Shown: positions 57,637 to 61,450 of the stretch, in pieces
Numbering within the stretch: the stretch's first letter is position 1
How the letters are laid out: each line of letters starts with the position of its first letter
NCBI GenBank assembly: GCA_020831525.1
Contig: JAFIGH010000018.1
Span: 1 to 61,450 of the forward strand
Length of the DNA: 61,450 nucleotides
DNA from: Opitutales bacterium
GTDB lineage: Bacteria > Verrucomicrobiota > Verrucomicrobiia > Opitutales > Oceanipulchritudinaceae
Direction: 5' to 3'
Position numbers and translations under genes: made by a program
Notes under the pieces: model-generated
Seen by the model: only the letters and a program-made list of their open reading frames with translations
Database searches by the model: none
What the model was told of the DNA's origin: nothing

Positions 57637-58857
57637 ATGGATGGCATACGGTTTGAAGGAGTTCCGGAGGAATCAGCGCTGGTGGAGACGCTCGTCGACT
57701 GGGCGGAGACCCCGTCCGGATCGGACGAAGCCGGGGGCTTGGCGCGCATGGCGGAGAAGCTCCGCGCGGCATTCGCGGACCTCCCCGGCGAAGGCGAACT
57801 TGTGGAGTTGCCGCCTGCGGCGGACCTCGGCGGCGCGCCGGTGCCGGTGGGCGCGGCCTACCGGCACCGCTGTCGACCGGAGGCACCCGTGCGGGTGCTC
57901 CTGAGCGGGCACATGGACACCGTCTACGGCCCGGACCATCCCTTCAAGCGCTGCACCTTTCCGGAGCGGGGTGTACTCCGCGGGCCGGGTGTGGCGGACA
58001 TGAAGGGCGGTCTCGTCATCATGCGCCATGCGATCAATCTCCTCGAGTCCTCTCCCCATGCCGGAAACCTCGGCTGGGAAGTCCTCATCAACGCCGACGA
58101 GGAGATCGGCTCGCCCGGCAGTCGCGGGCTTCTACGCGAGTCGGCGCAGCGCAACACCGTCGGGCTCGTCTTCGAGAGCGCGCTGCCCGACGGTTCGCTC
58201 GTGCGGCGGCGGAAGGGATCGGGGGTGTTCCGCGCCGCCGCGCGGGGCCGCGCCGCCCACACCGGTCGCGACTTCGAGGACGGTCGCAACGCCATCATCG
58301 CCCTTTCCGGTCTCCTCGTGCGCCTTCATTCCCTCAACGACACTGTGCCGGGCGCGATCGTCAACGTGGGCCGCGCGCGCGGAGGCCGCGCCGTCAACGT
58401 CGTGCCCGACTTCGCCGAGGCTTTCGTCAACATCCGCATCTCCAAAGCGGAAGACCTTCCCGACCTCAATGCCCAAATCGAGAACCTCCTGAAAGTGGCA
58501 AACAAAGAAGAGGGCATCCACATCGAATGGCACGGTGAGATGGCGCGGCCCCCGAAGAGCGAAACCCCGGCGACAGAGCAGCTCCACGAATGGTATGCGG
58601 ACATCGCCCGTGAGCACGGCATCGACTGCAGCCAACGCGACACGGGCGGGGCTTCGGACGGCAACATCCTCGCCGCCGAAGGCCTGCCCCATCTCGACGG
58701 CGTCGGCGCACGCGGCGGCCGTATCCACAGCGAAGAAGAATTCATCCTCACGGCCAGCCTGCCCGAGCGCATCGCCCTCGCGGGAGCGTTTCTACGCCGC
58801 CTCGCCGACCCGGCGACGGAGTTTCCGCGTGACCTCTTCCGGATGACTCAATCGTGA
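57637..58857 (+). CDS. M20-family metallopeptidase/deacylase (possible succinylglutamate desuccinylase substitute)
   Basis: 406 residues from ATG 57637; ATG 57625 is an alternative. M20 metal ligands are seen in LLSGHMDTVYG (His92), GPGVADMKGG (Asp121), NADEEIGS (Glu155-Glu156) and the late GGASDGNILAAEGLPHLDGVGARGG segment. The dimerisation-domain motif is RGRAAHTGRDFEDGRNAI. The family includes carboxypeptidase G2 and succinyl-diaminopimelate desuccinylase. The stop overlaps astA as GTGA, so it is cotranslated with the arginine-succinyl pathway. No astE-type desuccinylase is nearby, so this enzyme may release succinate from N-succinylglutamate. Confidence 0.88.
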   Translation: MDGIRFEGVPEESALVETLVDWAETPSGSDEAGGLARMAEKLRAAFADLPGEGELVELPPAADLGGAPVPVGAAYRHRCRPEAPVRVLLSGHMDTVYGPDHPFKRCTFPERGVLRGPGVADMKGGLVIMRHAINLLESSPHAGNLGWEVLINADEEIGSPGSRGLLRESAQRNTVGLVFESALPDGSLVRRRKGSGVFRAAARGRAAHTGRDFEDGRNAIIALSGLLVRLHSLNDTVPGAIVNVGRARGGRAVNVVPDFAEAFVNIRISKAEDLPDLNAQIENLLKVANKEEGIHIEWHGEMARPPKSETPATEQLHEWYADIAREHGIDCSQRDTGGASDGNILAAEGLPHLDGVGARGGRIHSEEEFILTASLPERIALAGAFLRRLADPATEFPRDLFRMTQS

Positions 58858-59945
58858 ACGGAAGCCGAGCGAGCACCGAAGACCACGGCACCGGCAGCGC
58901 CACGCGGACATGCCCTTTTGTCTTCCGGCCTGTCAGGGAGTCCGACCTTGCGGCCCTCACCGACCTCGTCGGGCGCATCGCCGACGGGCTGACCTCGTTG
59001 CCTGAACATCCCGATTTCCTTGAAAAGAAGATCCATGAGTCCCTGCGCTCGTTTTATCCGAAAATCACGACACCTGGCCCGGAGCGCTACCTCTTCGTCC
59101 TCGAGGATACGGCTACCGGCAAGGTCGTCGGCACCTCGGGACTGATCGCGCGCGTGGGCGGATTCGATCCCTTCTACACCTACGAGATCCGCACCGAACA
59201 CCAAGTCTACCCGCCGCTCGGCATCGACGCGCGCACCCGCGTGCTCCACCTCAAAAAGAGCCACAAAGGCCCCTCCGAAATCTCCAGCCTTTTCCTGCAC
59301 CCGGACCACCGCCGCACGGGCTGGGGCAAGACGCTCTCGCTTGCCCGTTTCCTCTTCATGCGCCAGCGGCCGGAACGCTTTGAGGACACCGTCATCGCCG
59401 AGCTGCGCGGATATATCGGCCCGGACGGCAAGTCCCCTTTCTGGGAGGCCGTAGGGTCGCCGTTTTTCCGCAAGGACTACTACACCGCCGACATCCTCAG
59501 CGGCCTCGGCGAGAAAGCCTTTATCGAGGCGCTCATGCCCAGACACCCCGTCTACGTATGCCTCCTGCCTGAGGCCGCGCGCAGCGTCATCGGCCTTGTC
59601 CACCCCGAGACCCTCGCCGCCCGCCGCCTGCTCGAACGCGAGGGCTTCCGCACGACCAACGAAGTGGATATCTTTGACGCCGGCCCGCTCCTCAAAGCAG
59701 AGGTCCGGACACTGCGGACGGTCCGCGCCGCGCGCACCGCCGTGGTCAATGTCGGTCAACCGCCCCACCCCGACCTTCCCCGCAACGGCATCGTCGCCAA
59801 CACTGCCCTCGACTTCCGCGCCGTCGCCGCGCGCCTCCCGGAAGACGACCGCCCCGAGGTCGTCCTCACCCCGGACGAAGCCGACTTGCTCGGCGTCGTG
59901 ACCGGAGATACCGTCACTTATGCGCTCTTCCGCCCAACCGGCTGA
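58854..59945 (+). CDS. astA: Arginine N-succinyltransferase
   Basis: 363 residues starting with GTG 58854. The body begins FVFRPVRESDLAALTDLVGRIADGLTSLP, the AstA signature start. Further blocks are GTSGLIARVGGFDPFYTYEI, EISSLFLHPDHRRTGWGKTLSLARFLFM and FWEAVGSPFFRKDYYTADILSG. AstA transfers succinyl from succinyl-CoA to the alpha-amino group of arginine, step 1 of the AST pathway. It is coupled to the M20 gene upstream by a 4-bp overlap and overlaps astD by 26 bp. astB and astC are not in the window. Confidence 0.94.
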   Translation: MNGSRASTEDHGTGSATRTCPFVFRPVRESDLAALTDLVGRIADGLTSLPEHPDFLEKKIHESLRSFYPKITTPGPERYLFVLEDTATGKVVGTSGLIARVGGFDPFYTYEIRTEHQVYPPLGIDARTRVLHLKKSHKGPSEISSLFLHPDHRRTGWGKTLSLARFLFMRQRPERFEDTVIAELRGYIGPDGKSPFWEAVGSPFFRKDYYTADILSGLGEKAFIEALMPRHPVYVCLLPEAARSVIGLVHPETLAARRLLEREGFRTTNEVDIFDAGPLLKAEVRTLRTVRAARTAVVNVGQPPHPDLPRNGIVANTALDFRAVAARLPEDDRPEVVLTPDEADLLGVVTGDTVTYALFRPTG

Positions 59946-61362
59946 CACCCCCGAAATCGAATCCCTCGATCCCGTGACCGGCGAAACCGTCTGGCGCGGG
60001 CCGCGCACGGATCCCGCCGCTCTCGACACAATCCTCCGCGAAGCCCGCGCCGCACAGGCGGAGTGGCGCAGGCGGCCTTTCGCCGACCGCGCGGCGCACG
60101 CACGCGCCTTCGCCCAAGCGGCGGGAAACCACAAAAACGCACTCGCCGCAATGGTCAGCGCGGAGAACGGGAAACCGCTCTGGGAGGCCCGCACCGAAGC
60201 CGCCGCCGTTGTCGCCAAGGTGGACCTCTCCATCCGTGCCCACGACATCCGCTGCAGCGAATTCGAGGACGGCGGCGCCGTCACCCGCTTCCGCCCGCAC
60301 GGCGTCGTCGCCGTTCTCGGGCCGTTCAACTTTCCCGCCCACCTCCCCAACGGGCACATCATTCCCGCGCTCCTCGCGGGCAACGCCGTTGTCTTCAAAC
60401 CCAGCGAGCACACACCCGGCGTCGCCGCGCTCATGGCAGAACTCTGGCGCGAAGCGGGCCTGCCGCGCGGTCTGCTCAATATCGTGCACGGCGACGGCGC
60501 CCTCGGCGCCGCCCTCGCCGCCCATTCCGGAATCGACGGTGTCTATTTCACCGGCAGCGAATCCGTGGGGAAACAGTTACTACAGCACCATTCACTCCAT
60601 CCCGGAAAAATCCTCGCCCTCGAAATGGGCGGCAACAATCCCCTCGTTGTCGCGGACTGCGACGACCCGACCGCGGCGGCGGTTCTTGCCGTCCAGAGCG
60701 CTTTCCTCTCCGCCGGGCAACGCTGCACCTGCGCGAGACGCCTTATTCTCATTGAATCATTGTCGACCCGCCGCGTGATGGGGGATGTATTGCGGATCAC
60801 AAAATCGCTCACCGTCGGCCATCACAGCGAACTTCCCGAGCCGTTCACGGGACCCGTGATCTCGAATGCGGCGGCGGACCGCATCCTTGAGGCGCAGGCG
60901 GCGCTCATTGAAGCCGGCGCCCGTCCTCTCACGGCGGCGGAGCGGATGCGCGAAGGCACCCCCTTGCTGCGGCCGGGAATCCTTGACGCCACAGAAGCCC
61001 CCGGCCGCCCCGACGAAGAGATCTTCGGTCCGCTTCTGCAGGTCATCCGCGTAGCGGATTTCGAAAGCGCCGTGGCGGAGGTCAACAACACCCGCTTCGG
61101 CCTTGCCGCCGGCCTCATCGGCGGTGACGGCGCCATGTATTCGCAATTCCGCGACCGGGTGCGGGCCGGCATCGTCAACTGGAACCGGCCCCTCACCGGC
61201 GCCAGCGGTGCCGCGCCGTTCGGGGGCGTCGGCCACAGCGGCAACCACCGGCCCTCCGCCTTCTTTGCGACCGATTACTGCGCCTACCCCGTGGCCTCGA
61301 TGGAAGACGACCGCCCGCGAATTCCCGAAAAACTGCCCCCGGGCCTTGCCGTGCGGGCGTGA
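59920..61362 (+). CDS. astD: Succinylglutamate-semialdehyde dehydrogenase
   Basis: 480 residues, aldehyde dehydrogenase superfamily. It shows VVAVLGPFNFPAHLPNGHIIPALLAGNAVVFKPSE (cofactor binding), FTGSESVGKQLL, the catalytic Glu in LEMGGNNPLVV, and the catalytic Cys in SAGQRCTCARRL. The end NWNRPLTGASGAAPFGGVGHSGNHRPSA is AstD-specific. It oxidises N-succinylglutamate semialdehyde to N-succinylglutamate, the step before desuccinylation. The start inside astA (26-bp overlap) shows tight coupling. Confidence 0.95.
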   Translation: MRSSAQPADTPEIESLDPVTGETVWRGPRTDPAALDTILREARAAQAEWRRRPFADRAAHARAFAQAAGNHKNALAAMVSAENGKPLWEARTEAAAVVAKVDLSIRAHDIRCSEFEDGGAVTRFRPHGVVAVLGPFNFPAHLPNGHIIPALLAGNAVVFKPSEHTPGVAALMAELWREAGLPRGLLNIVHGDGALGAALAAHSGIDGVYFTGSESVGKQLLQHHSLHPGKILALEMGGNNPLVVADCDDPTAAAVLAVQSAFLSAGQRCTCARRLILIESLSTRRVMGDVLRITKSLTVGHHSELPEPFTGPVISNAAADRILEAQAALIEAGARPLTAAERMREGTPLLRPGILDATEAPGRPDEEIFGPLLQVIRVADFESAVAEVNNTRFGLAAGLIGGDGAMYSQFRDRVRAGIVNWNRPLTGASGAAPFGGVGHSGNHRPSAFFATDYCAYPVASMEDDRPRIPEKLPPGLAVRA

Positions 61363-61450
61363 AGCCGCAGTGCCTCGCTAAAGCTTGAGCCACTTGCACC
61401 GCCTATGAAAAGAGAGATTCAAGAGTGCAGGGGTGAGAGAGTTAGCACAA
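61363..61450. other. Right edge of window, no assignable gene
   Basis: 88 bases after astD. An ATG at 61405 opens a frame to the edge (MKREIQECRGERVS), but its codon use differs from the rest and no ast gene start is recognisable. No terminator is seen. Confidence 0.3.

Overview
The window looks like a chromosomal piece of a GC-rich member of the Verrucomicrobiota, most likely near Opitutales/Puniceicoccales. The evidence is three PEP-CTERM proteins with the I-P-E-P-S-x-Y-A-A tail typical of that group, many LacI and XylR/AraC regulators, several sulfatases, huge secreted proteins with the lineage's C-terminal tail, and an arginine-succinyl (ast) gene pair. This placement is inference from gene content. 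No rRNA or tRNA gene is visible.

Layout. 1-5.3 kb: a putative defence operon. A zeta-toxin-like kinase gene, broken by one extra base, overlaps the start of a 1514-residue TIR-NACHT-pentapeptide-WD40 protein. 5.6-10 kb: a large secreted protein with an HExxH motif and HAF repeats (minus strand). 10.4-25.4 kb: a carbohydrate/sulfate-ester region. It holds a LacI regulator, a Tat-exported metallophosphatase, three S1 sulfatases, an orphan family-5 binding lipoprotein, a MalF/MalG-type ABC importer with its binding protein, and a UMF1-family transporter. A degraded VapC/AbrB toxin-antitoxin pair and a cluster of short dispersed repeats lie inside it. 25.4-29.8 kb: housekeeping genes ligA (which lacks the usual zinc-finger cysteines), the SRP RNA gene and purB. 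30-37.6 kb: a PEP-CTERM protein, an AraC regulator, a small gene with two compensating indels, DUF4159 and DUF971 proteins, a Prc-type protease and a lipoprotein. 37.7-44.6 kb: a 2280-residue secreted polysaccharide-lyase-like protein with PKD, PA14, discoidin and FN3 modules. 45.1-47.2 kb: a translationally coupled restriction-modification system with a NotI-family nuclease and a C5 cytosine methyltransferase. 47.3-54.8 kb: XylR and LacI regulators, two PEP-CTERM proteins sharing the same 3' cassette, a GGCT-like protein, a small membrane protein and dinB. 55-57.3 kb: araA-araD. 57.6-61.4 kb: an M20 peptidase-astA-astD operon.

How the parts fit. Sulfatases, phosphatase, ABC and UMF1 transporters, the lyase-like giant and araA/araD suggest a lifestyle of degrading sulfated or arabinose-containing polysaccharides under local LacI/XylR/AraC control. 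An 18-bp motif shared by the AraC-type gene at 31.1 kb and the araA promoter at 54.9 kb links that regulator to arabinose use. The TIR-NACHT operon and the NotI-like system give two independent defence modules.

Most unusual non-coding signal: two AT-rich intergenic elements (27.55-27.73 kb and 57.31-57.49 kb) share a long-range stem, a conserved trailer and a conserved downstream block. They are described as a candidate element family.
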